Shown here: positions 17,069 through 24,640 of the stretch, piece by piece
Layout: each line of letters opens with the position of its first letter
How positions within the stretch are numbered: position 1 is the stretch's first letter
Program-made: the position numbers and the translations under genes
The notes under the pieces: model-generated
Database searches by the model: none
Told to the model about the DNA's origin: nothing
The model's input: only the letters and a program-made list of their open reading frames with translations
Assembly (NCBI RefSeq): GCF_001591005.1
Contig: NZ_BCTY01000014.1
Location: 1-64,000, forward strand
Reading direction: 5' to 3'
Origin: Sphingomonas sanguinis NBRC 13937
Lineage (GTDB): Bacteria > Pseudomonadota > Alphaproteobacteria > Sphingomonadales > Sphingomonadaceae
DNA length: 64,000 nucleotides

Positions 17069-19726
17069 CTATTCTCCTTTCCAGACCTGGGCGACCTCCT
17101 GCCGCGTCGCCTCCAGCGTGGCAACCACTGCCGTCCAGTCGGGCAGCCCCATCGCGCGCGCGATCAACGGCCGGGTTGGCTCGGGCGGCTCCTGCCCATC
17201 CGGCACCAGCAGGCGAAAGGCGACCAGTGCGCGGGTCAGCACGTCATGCGCTTCCGCCATCGTCGGCGGCAGCAGCCTGCCTGCGACCAGTTGCCCGATC
17301 GCCCGGCCCAGATCGGGGTCGAAGCCCGCACGATGGACCAGCTGCGCCCGGTGCACCGCAAACTCCAGATCGACCAGCCCGCCGGGCAGCAGCTTTACGT
17401 CGAGCGGCCCCTGCGGCGGTTTGTGCCGTGCCATCTCGGCGCGCATCTCGCCCGCTTCGGTCGCCACGTCGCGATCGGGTCGGTTCCCGTTCAGCACATC
17501 GGCGACGATCGCTGCCACCGCCTCCCGCGCCGCCGCCGAGCCGTAGATGGGCCGCGCACGGGTCAAAGCCATATGCTCCCAGGTCCAGGCGTCTTCGCGT
17601 TGATAGCGCGCAAAACTCTCGACCGAGACGACCAGCGGCCCCTGCGTGCCCGACGGCCGCAACCGCGTGTCGACCGGATAGAGCGGCCCCGCCTGGGTCG
17701 GCACCGATAGCGCCGCCGTCACCCGCTGCGCCAGCCGGTTGTAATAAAGCGTTGCGCCCAATGGCTTGGGACCATCGGACTCGGCGGAAAAATCGCCGGT
17801 GAACAGATAGACGAGATCGAGGTCGGAGGCGTGGGTCAACGCCGCGCCGCCCATCCGCCCCAGCGCCAGGATGACCAGCTCGCTGCCGGGAACCCGGCCA
17901 TGCGCCGCGACGAATTCGTCCACCGTCGCCTGCGCCAGCACGCCGACCGCCGCCTCCGCGACGCGTGCGTATCCCCCCGCCACCTCCAGCGGATCGGCGC
18001 GCCCCGCGACGATCTGCGCGCCCAGGGCGAACCGCAACTCGCCGACGACACGGCGAACATGATCGAGCCGATCCTGATAATCCTGCCCCGTCTCGCCGCC
18101 CCGCATTGCGCGTTCGAGGAACTTGACCGCAGGCAGCGGCTCGAACGCCGAGGCGTCAATCAGCCCATCGAGCAAGGCGGGCCGCCGCGCCAGTTCGGTG
18201 GCGAGCGGCGCGGCATGGCTGAGGATCGCGACGGTCAGACTGGCCAGCCCCGGCCGCGCCTCCAGCAGGCGGAAGATGTTGATCGCGCTCGTCATCCGCT
18301 CGAACAGCGAATCGAGCTTCAACAGTGCGGCATCCGGGTCGGGCGCTTCGGCCAACGCCTCGACCAGAGTGGGCAGCACCGCGTCCAGCGCCTCGCGCGC
18401 CGCCGGGCTGCGCAGCGCGGCATAATCGCCGCCACGCCACGCCGCGATCCGCCGCGCCGCCGCCTCGACATCGCGCAGGCCCGCCGCCGCCAGTCGCTCG
18501 TTCAGCAGCACCGGATCATGCGGCAGGCGCGGCCGCTCATCGGCATCGAGCGCGTCGTACAGCGCCCCGACCCGCGCGGTCACCGGCGCCAGCAGCCCGA
18601 CCAGCGCATCGCCATCGGTCAGGCCGTGCAACTGCGCGACCCGCGTCGTCCCCTCCCCCAGCGGCAGTTGATGGGTCTGGCGGTCGTCGATCATCTGCAC
18701 CCGGTGCTCGATCGTGCGCAGCAGGACATAGGCGTCGGACAAAATCTGCCCCTCGCCCGGATCGATCCGCCCGGCCTCGGCCAGCGCCGCCAGCGCATCA
18801 CGCGTGGCGGGCACCCGAAGAGCGGGGTCGCGACCGCCATGGATCAGCTGATGGATTTGCGCGAAGAACTCGATCTCACGAATGCCGCCGCGCCCGCGCT
18901 TCAGGTCATAGCCGGGGCCCATCGCCTGACCCTGCGCATGATGATCGCGGATGCGACGGGTCAAGTCGCGAATCTCACCGACCGCGCCAAAGTCAAGCGC
19001 GCGCCGCCAGACGAACGGTCGGATCGCATCGAGGAAACGCTGGCCGAGCGCCAGATCCCCCGCCGCCGCCCGCGCCCGGATGAACGCCGCCCGCTCCCAG
19101 GTCAGCGCCTGGCTTTCATAATAGGCGATGGCCCCCTCGACCGGGATCGTGATCGGCGTGGCTTCGGGCGACGGGCGCAGGCGCAGGTCGACGCGCAGCA
19201 CATAGCCCTCTCCGTCGCGCGCCTGGAGCAGTTCGACCACCCGCTTGCCGATCCGCACCGCCGCATCCTCGGGCTCCTCGCGCGGGCGGCGGGGCAGGAT
19301 GTCGGGGTCGAAGATCAGGATGGGATCGATATCCGACGAATAGTTGAGTTCGCGACTGCCCTGTTTGCCGAGCGCAATCGCGGCGAAACCGACCGGCTCG
19401 GCGCCCGGTGTACGCTCCTCGATCGCGGCATGAATTGCCCGGGTCAGCGCGCGGTCGGCAAAGTCGGTCAGCCGGTGGGTGACCTGGGTCAGATCATAAA
19501 TCCCGGCCAGATCGCCCAGCGCCACGGTCAAGGCCAGTGCGCGGCGTTCACGGCGCAGCGCGACGCCGACCGGCAAGTCCGCCTCCAACGGCTGCGGCTC
19601 GACAAGATGCCCCGCCAGCGCCTGTGCCTCGATATCCGGCTCCCGGTCCAGGATCATGGCGAGAAAGGACGAATGCCGACGCGCACGCGCCACGGCATCG
19701 GACAGCGGGGAGGACGGAGCGTTCAT
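17069..19726 (-). CDS. glnE: Bifunctional glutamine synthetase adenylyltransferase/deadenylyltransferase
   Basis: The 885-aa protein adds or removes AMP on glutamine synthetase in response to nitrogen status through PII. It has two nucleotidyltransferase domains. The N-terminal one contains AIALGKQGSRELNYSSDIDP with DPILIFD. The C-terminal one has LGRMGGAALTHASDLDLVYL. Both keep the metal-binding DxD-type residues. Helical regulatory domains sit between and after. ATG at 19726 is preferred over an upstream in-frame ATG at 19774 because the first 16 residues there are atypical. bcp and the DUF455 gene follow directly. Confidence 0.95.
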   Translation of the reverse strand: MNAPSSPLSDAVARARRHSSFLAMILDREPDIEAQALAGHLVEPQPLEADLPVGVALRRERRALALTVALGDLAGIYDLTQVTHRLTDFADRALTRAIHAAIEERTPGAEPVGFAAIALGKQGSRELNYSSDIDPILIFDPDILPRRPREEPEDAAVRIGKRVVELLQARDGEGYVLRVDLRLRPSPEATPITIPVEGAIAYYESQALTWERAAFIRARAAAGDLALGQRFLDAIRPFVWRRALDFGAVGEIRDLTRRIRDHHAQGQAMGPGYDLKRGRGGIREIEFFAQIHQLIHGGRDPALRVPATRDALAALAEAGRIDPGEGQILSDAYVLLRTIEHRVQMIDDRQTHQLPLGEGTTRVAQLHGLTDGDALVGLLAPVTARVGALYDALDADERPRLPHDPVLLNERLAAAGLRDVEAAARRIAAWRGGDYAALRSPAAREALDAVLPTLVEALAEAPDPDAALLKLDSLFERMTSAINIFRLLEARPGLASLTVAILSHAAPLATELARRPALLDGLIDASAFEPLPAVKFLERAMRGGETGQDYQDRLDHVRRVVGELRFALGAQIVAGRADPLEVAGGYARVAEAAVGVLAQATVDEFVAAHGRVPGSELVILALGRMGGAALTHASDLDLVYLFTGDFSAESDGPKPLGATLYYNRLAQRVTAALSVPTQAGPLYPVDTRLRPSGTQGPLVVSVESFARYQREDAWTWEHMALTRARPIYGSAAAREAVAAIVADVLNGNRPDRDVATEAGEMRAEMARHKPPQGPLDVKLLPGGLVDLEFAVHRAQLVHRAGFDPDLGRAIGQLVAGRLLPPTMAEAHDVLTRALVAFRLLVPDGQEPPEPTRPLIARAMGLPDWTAVVATLEATRQEVAQVWKGE

Positions 19727-19836
19727 GGCCGTGCTTGTATCGCGCGCTAGGCCCCTGCACAAAAGGCTTTCCATAGGATTAACATTGCCGCTTCAGAATT
19801 TTTGCAACTTGTCAAGACCTGCACAGTTATGTTGGT

Positions 19837-20004
19837 ATGATGAGCACCGAACCGACGATCAGCGATATCCGCATCGTCCGCGCGCCGACCCGCACGGACG
19901 ATATCGGCGGCGCGTTGCGTTCGGCCTTTTCGGAGCCGATAAGGCTACCCGATCATTGGGTGCGGTTGCTTGCTCGGTTGGATGAGCCGGTTCATCGGCA
20001 CTGA
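19837..20004 (+). CDS. Small ORF resembling a NepR-type anti-sigma factor
   Basis: The 55-aa ORF (or 54 aa from the second ATG) contains DDIGGALRSAFSEPI followed by RLPDHWVRLLARLDEPVHRH. This resembles the NepR core, where an LR-x-A/Y helix is followed by a (I/V)P and a LLxxL helix; compare the true nepR at 22337-22492. It lies just beyond ecfG, in a lower-GC region. No clear ribosome binding site is visible. It may be a NepR paralogue or a chance small ORF. Confidence 0.42.
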   Translation: MMSTEPTISDIRIVRAPTRTDDIGGALRSAFSEPIRLPDHWVRLLARLDEPVHRH

Positions 20005-20244
20005 GGGACTGACCGTGCTGAAGCGCTTGGAACTATAGAATTTGAGCAGTTTTTCTCCGCCCAGATTTTGGACAGGAAGCGCATGATCCATTGGTCTAGC
20101 CTACTATGGGCGTCGATAGCCGGATCGCCGCTAGGGCCGAGCTGAACAATCCGATCGAACAGGCAAGGCTAGAAGAGTTTTGCCGTCGCTGGGCTACGCG
20201 GCGCTACCGATCGGCCAGACCGTGCCGCAATCTTGATCGCCGAT

Positions 20245-20283
20245 AAAAAAACGGCCGCCACGTCCGGAAGAACGCAGCGACCG
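20245..20283 (-). terminator. Rho-independent terminator of ecfG
   Basis: On the minus strand a 12-bp stem with several G-U pairs (GCGGTCGCTGCG with CGTGGCGGCCGT) is followed by a run of T. It lies 22 bp beyond the ecfG stop codon. Confidence 0.75.
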
Positions 20284-20304
20284 CTCGACGACGGGGACCT
20301 TGCG

Positions 20305-20952
20305 TTAACGCCCGCCGCTCAACTGATCGACATCACCCATGATCGTGTCGAGCGCGGTCTTGCTGCTGTCAGTCTCATGCAAACGCCGCGAGGGCAGCGA
20401 CCCTTCGTTCAGGATGGTCTCGAGCGCGACACGGCCACGAGCCACGCGGCTCTTGATCGTACCCACTGCCACGTTGCAGATTTCGGCCGCCTCTTCATAG
20501 GCAAAGCCGCCAGCACCGACCAGGATCAGTGCCTCGCGCTGTGGCTGTGGCAGGTGCATCAGAGCGCGCTGCATATCGCCCAGTTCGACATGGCGATCCT
20601 GGCTGGCCGGAGCCGCCAGAATGCGGTCGGCGACCAAGTCGTCCCACTCGCCCTTGAAGCGCGCACGACGCATCTGCGACAGATAGAGGTTGCGCAGGAT
20701 GATGAAGGTCCAGGCCCGCATGTTGGTGCCCGCCTGGAACCGCTTGCGCGCGGCCCATGCCTTGAGCAGCGTTTCCTGCACCAGATCGTCGGCCAGATCG
20801 CGGCTACCCGAAAGAGAACGACCAAAGGCGCGCAGATGGGGGATCACGCGTGCCAGTTCCGTCTTGAACTCGGAATCATCCAGCGCGACGTGTTCGACGG
20901 GCGCTTCGGCCGCATCGTCCTCAATCTCGTCCCGCGTTAGTGGCTGCGTCAT
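20305..20952 (-). CDS. ecfG: General stress response ECF sigma factor EcfG
   Basis: The 215-aa ECF sigma factor has a sigma2 domain at about residues 30-100 (HLRAFGRSLSGSRDLADDLV, QETLLKAWAARKRFQAGTNM, RAWTFIILRNLYLSQMRRAR) and a sigma4 domain at about 130-185 (LPQPQREALILVGAGGFAYE, EAAEICNVAVGTIKSRVARG). The sigma2 text and the locus identify it as EcfG (ECF15), which recognises GGAAC...CGTT-type promoters and is held inactive by NepR until phosphorylated PhyR titrates NepR. The ATG at 20952 is the conserved start. A C-terminal tail of ~35 residues follows sigma4. Confidence 0.95.
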   Translation of the reverse strand: MTQPLTRDEIEDDAAEAPVEHVALDDSEFKTELARVIPHLRAFGRSLSGSRDLADDLVQETLLKAWAARKRFQAGTNMRAWTFIILRNLYLSQMRRARFKGEWDDLVADRILAAPASQDRHVELGDMQRALMHLPQPQREALILVGAGGFAYEEAAEICNVAVGTIKSRVARGRVALETILNEGSLPSRRLHETDSSKTALDTIMGDVDQLSGGR

Positions 20953-21005
20953 GAAAATCCGATCATCGGAAACGGTCGAACCCGCGACCGCCTCGAAACA
21001 TAGGG

Positions 21006-21029
21006 TGGCTGGCACAGAATTGCCAGCCA
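21006..21029 (-). other. Hairpin between the 45-aa membrane ORF and ecfG
   Basis: A perfect 9-bp inverted repeat, TGGCTGGCA and TGCCAGCCA, surrounds a 6-nt loop. No T-run follows on either strand. It lies 53 bp upstream of ecfG, inside the probable shared transcript, so it could affect ecfG expression or RNA processing. Confidence 0.55.
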
Positions 21030-21058
21030 TGCCAAGGCCAAATCAAACCCTTACCGTG

Positions 21059-21196
21059 TCAGCGCAACACCAGATAGGCGAAGATCACGATCACGAGAAC
21101 CAAGGATATGGGCAGGACATACCGCGTAACATGCGGCGTAGAACCTGCCCTTACATCCTCTTTGGAGACATGGATCGGTTCATCAGGGTCAGCCAT
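21059..21196 (-). CDS. 45-aa single-pass membrane protein between phyR and ecfG
   Basis: The ORF begins MADPDEPIHVSKEDVRAG and ends in a strong transmembrane segment, VTRYVLPISLVLVIVIFAYL plus VLR. Its N-terminus is acidic and polar, probably cytoplasmic. It sits 75 bp downstream of phyR and 106 bp upstream of ecfG on the same strand, so it is probably cotranscribed with one or both. I do not recognise the family. Its place in the stress locus suggests a link to the general stress response, which is inference. Confidence 0.65.
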   Translation of the reverse strand: MADPDEPIHVSKEDVRAGSTPHVTRYVLPISLVLVIVIFAYLVLR

Positions 21197-21271
21197 GTCA
21201 TCCTCAACGTCTATCAACCGTTTTGGGTCCGTAACCGATACGCTTTATCGGCCCTCGCTTTTGGCCGGCCG

Positions 21272-22072
21272 TTACTCCGCCGGGACCGTGCTCTGATCGA
21301 AGAACAACGCCTGGCTGATCGCCGCCTTCACGGTCGAACGCTGGAACGGCTTGGTGATCAGGAAGGTCGGCTCGGGCCGCTCGCCGGTCAGCAGGCGCTC
21401 GGGGAAGGCGGTGATGAAGATCACGGGCACCTCGAACTCGGCCAGGATATCCTTGACCGCATCGATGCCCGAGCTGTCATCGGCCAGTTGGATGTCGGCC
21501 AGCACCAGGCCGGGACGATCCTCCATGGCCAGCGCCACGGCTTCATCACGAGTGACGGCGACGCCGGTCACTTCATGGCCCAGGTCACGCACGATCGTCT
21601 CGATATCCATCGCGATGATCGGCTCGTCCTCGATGATCAGCACGCGGGCGCGGGTCTGCTTCTCGATCTCGGCCAGCGCCTCGGAAACGAGATTTTCGAC
21701 CTCGCTGGGCTCGACATCGATCAGATAGGCCGCGTCTTCGGGCGTGAAGCCTTCCATCGCGGTCAGCAGCAGCGCCTGACGCGACAGCGGCGTCATCCGC
21801 GCGAGGCGGGCGCGCGCCACGCCTTCGTTGCCATCGGCATCCGTACCGTCATTGTCCAATTCATCGTAATTGGCCGACGACCAGATGCCCTGGAACATGC
21901 GGTACAGGCCCAGGCGGGGATCGACATCACGCGGAAACTGGTCCGGGGCCGCGACGATCGCCTCCAGCGTGGCGCGGACATATTTGTCGCCGTGCATCTG
22001 GCTGCCGGTCAGGGCCCGGCCATAGCGCCGCAGGAAGGGAAGATGGGGCGCAAGCTGCTGTCCAAGCGACAT
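21272..22072 (-). CDS. phyR: Response regulator PhyR (anti-anti-sigma factor)
   Basis: The 266-aa protein has the PhyR layout: an N-terminal sigma-factor-like domain (residues 1-130; LPFLRRYGRALTGSQMHGD, LSRQALLLTAMEGFTPEDAA) that lacks DNA-binding function, and a C-terminal receiver domain from residue ~143 (RVLIIEDEPIIAMDIETIV) with phosphoacceptor Asp193 in VLADIQLADD and the conserved Lys in TKPF near residue 241. On phosphorylation, PhyR binds NepR and frees EcfG. It is transcribed divergently from nepR-phyP, with 264 bp between them. Confidence 0.97.
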   Translation of the reverse strand: MSLGQQLAPHLPFLRRYGRALTGSQMHGDKYVRATLEAIVAAPDQFPRDVDPRLGLYRMFQGIWSSANYDELDNDGTDADGNEGVARARLARMTPLSRQALLLTAMEGFTPEDAAYLIDVEPSEVENLVSEALAEIEKQTRARVLIIEDEPIIAMDIETIVRDLGHEVTGVAVTRDEAVALAMEDRPGLVLADIQLADDSSGIDAVKDILAEFEVPVIFITAFPERLLTGERPEPTFLITKPFQRSTVKAAISQALFFDQSTVPAE

Positions 22073-22207
22073 GGGTAATGATCACTCCCTGAGGTATTGG
22101 CGGACAGCTGATGTGCTGGCCCCCGCGTCTGTTTTCAATGCCGTTTCACGAAAACCCCGTCCGCCACGCCACGAATGCGGGACTCACGGATTTTTCGTAT
22201 CGCATCG

Positions 22208-22232
22208 GGAACCAACCAGATCGAATTTGGTT
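22208..22232 (+). promoter_or_regulatory. Candidate sigma-EcfG promoter of nepR-phyP
   Basis: GGAAC (22208-22212), 16-bp spacer, GGTT (22229-22232). The EcfG consensus is GGAAC-N16/17-CGTT, so one base differs. It lies 105 bp upstream of the nepR start, in the right orientation, and would give the usual positive feedback of this locus. Confidence 0.65.
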
Positions 22233-22336
22233 TCATCGCCACATCAACTATAGGCTCTGGGCGTCAGGCCGACCGGCGACGCCACGGGTCGCCATTGCGT
22301 CGGTTGCCCCGCTAGTGGGTCCTGCAGGGGGATATT

Positions 22337-22492
22337 TTGAGTTTGGGCAACAAGACGAAGAAGACGCCGTCCACCTCACCGCAAAAAGGTGGTGAGAAGG
22401 ATGCGGGCTCGGCGCTTCGCCAGGCGTATCAAAAGACCGTCGACGAAAAGATCCCCGACGAGATGCTTGATCTTCTCAGCAAGCTGGGCTGA
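22337..22492 (+). CDS. nepR: Anti-sigma factor NepR (TTG start)
   Basis: The 51-aa protein has a Lys/Thr/Ser-rich N-terminus and the NepR core GSALRQAYQKTVDEKIPDEM then LDLLSKLG at the C-terminus, the two helices that clamp EcfG and PhyR. The start is TTG; AGGGGGA lies 5 bp upstream, and no in-frame ATG or GTG fits better. It binds EcfG in unstressed cells. Here it is followed after 11 bp by the sensor gene phyP, and is not next to ecfG. Confidence 0.88.
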   Translation: MSLGNKTKKTPSTSPQKGGEKDAGSALRQAYQKTVDEKIPDEMLDLLSKLG

Positions 22493-22503
22493 CGTCCGGC
22501 CGC

Positions 22504-24090
22504 ATGGCCACTCTTCTCCCCGATGACGTCGAGGCGCTCGAACGCCTCCGTCCCGCCCCGCCGCGTCTCGCGACGGGCGCGAAGCTCGTTCTGGTGCTGG
22601 GAAGCACCTTGTTCATCCTGGCCGCCATCGCGGTCTTTGCCACATTGCAAACGACCCGCCTCGCCGATAGCGAGGCCAGCGGCCGCCTGCGCATCGCCGC
22701 CAATGAGGATGCCCGCGCCATCGCCACCGAGCTGATGGGCGACATGACCGCGCTGCGCGTCGCGGTGCGTGCAATGGGTCAGGACCCCCTCGACATGCCG
22801 AGCTGCGCGCGGGCGCAGGGCGTGTTCGCGCAGCAATCGCTGACCGGCGCGCGCTTCCTGATCACCGATCGCGCGGGCAAGACGCTGTGCGGCGATCCCC
22901 TGCCCGCCGCGCTGCCGGTGGCCAGCGACGGATCGCCAATCGGTGCCGATATCCTGCCCGGCCGGGGTCTCGTCCTGTCGGTGTCGAGCCAGGACGGCCG
23001 GGCGCAGGCCCGTGCCTTCTTCCCGCTGCCCTTCCTGCAATCACTGGTCGATCAGCATCCGCCCGCCAGCACGATCGAATCGGTGCTGGAACTCGATGGC
23101 GAGTTGCTGCCCCTCCATTCGCTGGTCCGCCAGGGCCCGCTGGAGCGGAAGAAGTCGATGCGGACGGAACTCGGCATCGCCGGGCTGGTCCTGCGCACGT
23201 CGACGCCCAGCGCACCGATCACTTCGTCGCTGATCGTCGCGCTGGCGTTGCCGCTGCTGATGTGGCTGGCGGCGGTCGTGCTCGGATGGTTCATCGTAGA
23301 CCGGCTGCTGATCCGGCCGCTGCGCCAGCTGCGTGGACTGGTCGCGGCCTATCAACCGGGCGAGGTGCTCGACATCTCGCGGGTCGAGGCGGCGCCGGCG
23401 CAGGAAATCCGTGACCTGACCGATACGTTCGAGGCGATCACCCGTACCGTCGCCACCCACGAGGCGGGACTAGCCGAAGGGCTGGTGCGCCAGACCAAGC
23501 TGACCCGGGAAGTCCATCACCGGGTCAAGAACAATCTTCAGGTCATCTCCAGCCTGATCAATTTCCATGCGCGCGGCGCGACGGGTCCGGAGGCGATGGC
23601 CGCCTATTCCTCGATCCAGCGACGGGTCGATGCCTTGGCGGTGGTCCATCGCCACCACTTCGCCGAGCTGGAGGAAAATCGCGGACTGAACCTGCGCACC
23701 ATGATCGGCGAGCTGGCCGCGAACATCCGCGCCACCGCGCCCGAGAACGCCGCCGGGATCGGCATCTCGCTCGACGTCGCGCCGTTGCTCGTCAATCAGG
23801 ACGTCGCGGTCGCCGTGGCCTTCCTGGTCACCGAGACGATCGAGTTGGCTATGAATTGCGATCCCGCCGCGCAGATCCGCGTGGCGATCAAGCCCGCCGA
23901 GCAGGAAGGTCGCGCGGTCGTGCGTGTCGTCTCGCGCGCGCTGGTCGAGACGGACGAATCGCGCCATCTGATCAGCAAGCGGTACGGCCGGGTGATGGAA
24001 GGCCTGGCCCGCCAGCTTCGCGCGCCGTTGCACCATGATCCGCTCACCGGCGCCTATGAAATCGCGGTGCCGATCGTCGGGCGCGACTGA
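22504..24090 (+). CDS. phyP: Sensor histidine kinase-like regulator of PhyR (PhyP-type)
   Basis: The 528-aa membrane sensor has TM1 at about residues 28-50, a periplasmic domain (about 55-235), TM2 at about 242-266, a HAMP-like linker, and a HisKA_2-type dimerisation domain with LTREVHHRVKNNLQVISSLI (His338/339). The C-terminal ATPase region looks degenerate: the usual N-box Asn is not evident in VTETIELAMNCDPAA, and no clear DxGxG box is visible. In Sphingomonas strain Fr1, PhyP is a negative regulator of PhyR, which such a domain would fit. The name rests on locus and architecture. Confidence 0.82.
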   Translation: MATLLPDDVEALERLRPAPPRLATGAKLVLVLGSTLFILAAIAVFATLQTTRLADSEASGRLRIAANEDARAIATELMGDMTALRVAVRAMGQDPLDMPSCARAQGVFAQQSLTGARFLITDRAGKTLCGDPLPAALPVASDGSPIGADILPGRGLVLSVSSQDGRAQARAFFPLPFLQSLVDQHPPASTIESVLELDGELLPLHSLVRQGPLERKKSMRTELGIAGLVLRTSTPSAPITSSLIVALALPLLMWLAAVVLGWFIVDRLLIRPLRQLRGLVAAYQPGEVLDISRVEAAPAQEIRDLTDTFEAITRTVATHEAGLAEGLVRQTKLTREVHHRVKNNLQVISSLINFHARGATGPEAMAAYSSIQRRVDALAVVHRHHFAELEENRGLNLRTMIGELAANIRATAPENAAGIGISLDVAPLLVNQDVAVAVAFLVTETIELAMNCDPAAQIRVAIKPAEQEGRAVVRVVSRALVETDESRHLISKRYGRVMEGLARQLRAPLHHDPLTGAYEIAVPIVGRD

Positions 24091-24125
24091 ATCGAAAAAA
24101 GATTCGCGAGAGGCGGGAAAAGGCG

Positions 24126-24150
24126 GGAACCCCTGCCTTTGCAGCGTGTT
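24126..24150 (+). promoter_or_regulatory. Candidate sigma-EcfG promoter of the small RNA
   Basis: GGAAC (24126-24130), 16-bp spacer, TGTT (24147-24150), one base from the CGTT consensus. Predicted transcription would start near 24157 and run into the terminator at 24203-24260. Confidence 0.5.
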
Positions 24151-24156
24151 CTGCTC

Positions 24157-24262
24157 TTCGGATAGCGAACTTATGCCCCCCCGCTCTCGCTGTCCAAGCC
24201 ATAGGCCTGGAAGCGTCCACCCTCCCCCCCCCGGTGACGCTTCCAGGCCTTAATCTTTTTCG
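24157..24262 (+). ncRNA. Candidate stress small RNA with C-rich loop (GsrN-like)
   Basis: A roughly 105-nt transcription unit without a plausible ORF lies between phyP and the entericidin gene. It is preceded by an EcfG-type promoter. It contains a run of seven C at 24176-24182 and ends in a perfect 15-bp stem (AGGCCTGGAAGCGTC at 24203-24217, its complement at 24236-24250) whose loop is nearly all C (24220-24232), then a T-rich tail. GsrN of Caulobacter is an EcfG/SigT-controlled sRNA that acts through an exposed C-rich loop. Both ends and the transcript itself are predictions. Confidence 0.5.
24203..24260 (+). terminator. Strong hairpin terminator with C-rich loop
   Basis: A perfect 15-bp inverted repeat (24203-24217 and 24236-24250) is followed by TAATCTTTTT. 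The 18-nt loop contains CTCCCCCCCCC. It would end transcription from phyP, from the predicted sRNA, or both. Confidence 0.85.
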
Positions 24263-24293
24263 CCACTCGCGCACGCCCGGCCGTGACACGGCC

Positions 24294-24318
24294 GGAACGA
24301 ATGCAGTGCTGGCGCATT
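24294..24318 (+). promoter_or_regulatory. Candidate sigma-EcfG promoter of the entericidin gene
   Basis: GGAAC (24294-24298), 16-bp spacer, CATT (24315-24318). It lies 33 bp before the ATG. A palindrome, CCGGCCGT-GAC-ACGGCCGG, overlaps the -35 element. Confidence 0.45.
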
Positions 24319-24351
24319 GGGCCGTCAAGGTTTTCACAGAGGAGACAGAGA

Positions 24352-24486
24352 ATGCGTAAGCTGATGGGTCTGGCGATCGTCGCTGGTGCACTGCTGGTCA
24401 GCGCCTGCAACACCGTCGAAGGCATGGGCAAGGATGTCAGCTCGGCTGGCAACACTGTTGCCAAGACGGCAGACAAGTCGAAGTAA
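24352..24486 (+). CDS. Entericidin A/B-family small lipoprotein
   Basis: The 44-aa protein MRKLMGLAIVAGALLVSACN continues TVEGMGKDVSSAGNTVAKTA and ends DKSK. It has a lipobox (VSAC) and the short Gly/Asp/Ser-rich helical tail of entericidins, and is preceded by GAGGAGA. In E. coli entericidins form an antidote/toxin pair under stationary-phase control; only one member is seen here. Proximity to the stress locus and an EcfG-like promoter suggest stress induction. Confidence 0.88.
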   Translation: MRKLMGLAIVAGALLVSACNTVEGMGKDVSSAGNTVAKTADKSK

Positions 24487-24510
24487 GCCCTTCACCCGGC
24501 TGACACGCAA

Positions 24511-24543
24511 AAGGGCTCCGGCGGTATCCGCCGGGGCCCTTTT
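24511..24543 (+). terminator. Terminator after the entericidin gene
   Basis: GGGCTCCGGCGG and CCGCCGGGGCCC form the stem around TAT, followed by TTTT. Confidence 0.85.
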
Positions 24544-24585
24544 CTGTTCTGGAAGCAGTTTTCGGACCTCGACGTCGCTCCCAGG

Positions 24586-24622
24586 AAAAAGGGAGCCCCG
24601 GCGACCGCCGGAGCCCCCTTTC
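24586..24622 (-). terminator. Terminator of the tatABC transcript
   Basis: On the minus strand a GC-rich stem of about 13 bp with two mismatches is followed by TTTTT at 24590-24586. It lies 18 bp beyond the tatC stop. Confidence 0.75.
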
Positions 24623-24640
24623 ACAGAACCGGAATCCCTA

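Noticed and set aside
20106-20246. 46-aa ORF beyond the NepR-like ORF
   Set aside because: No recognised motif or ribosome binding site, and it runs into the ecfG terminator. Not enough to call a gene.
21206-21230. GGACC-N16-CGTT on the minus strand as a promoter for the 45-aa ORF and ecfG
   Set aside because: The -35 element has one mismatch and the transcript would start within a few bases of the ATG, so it would be nearly leaderless. Left open but not called.
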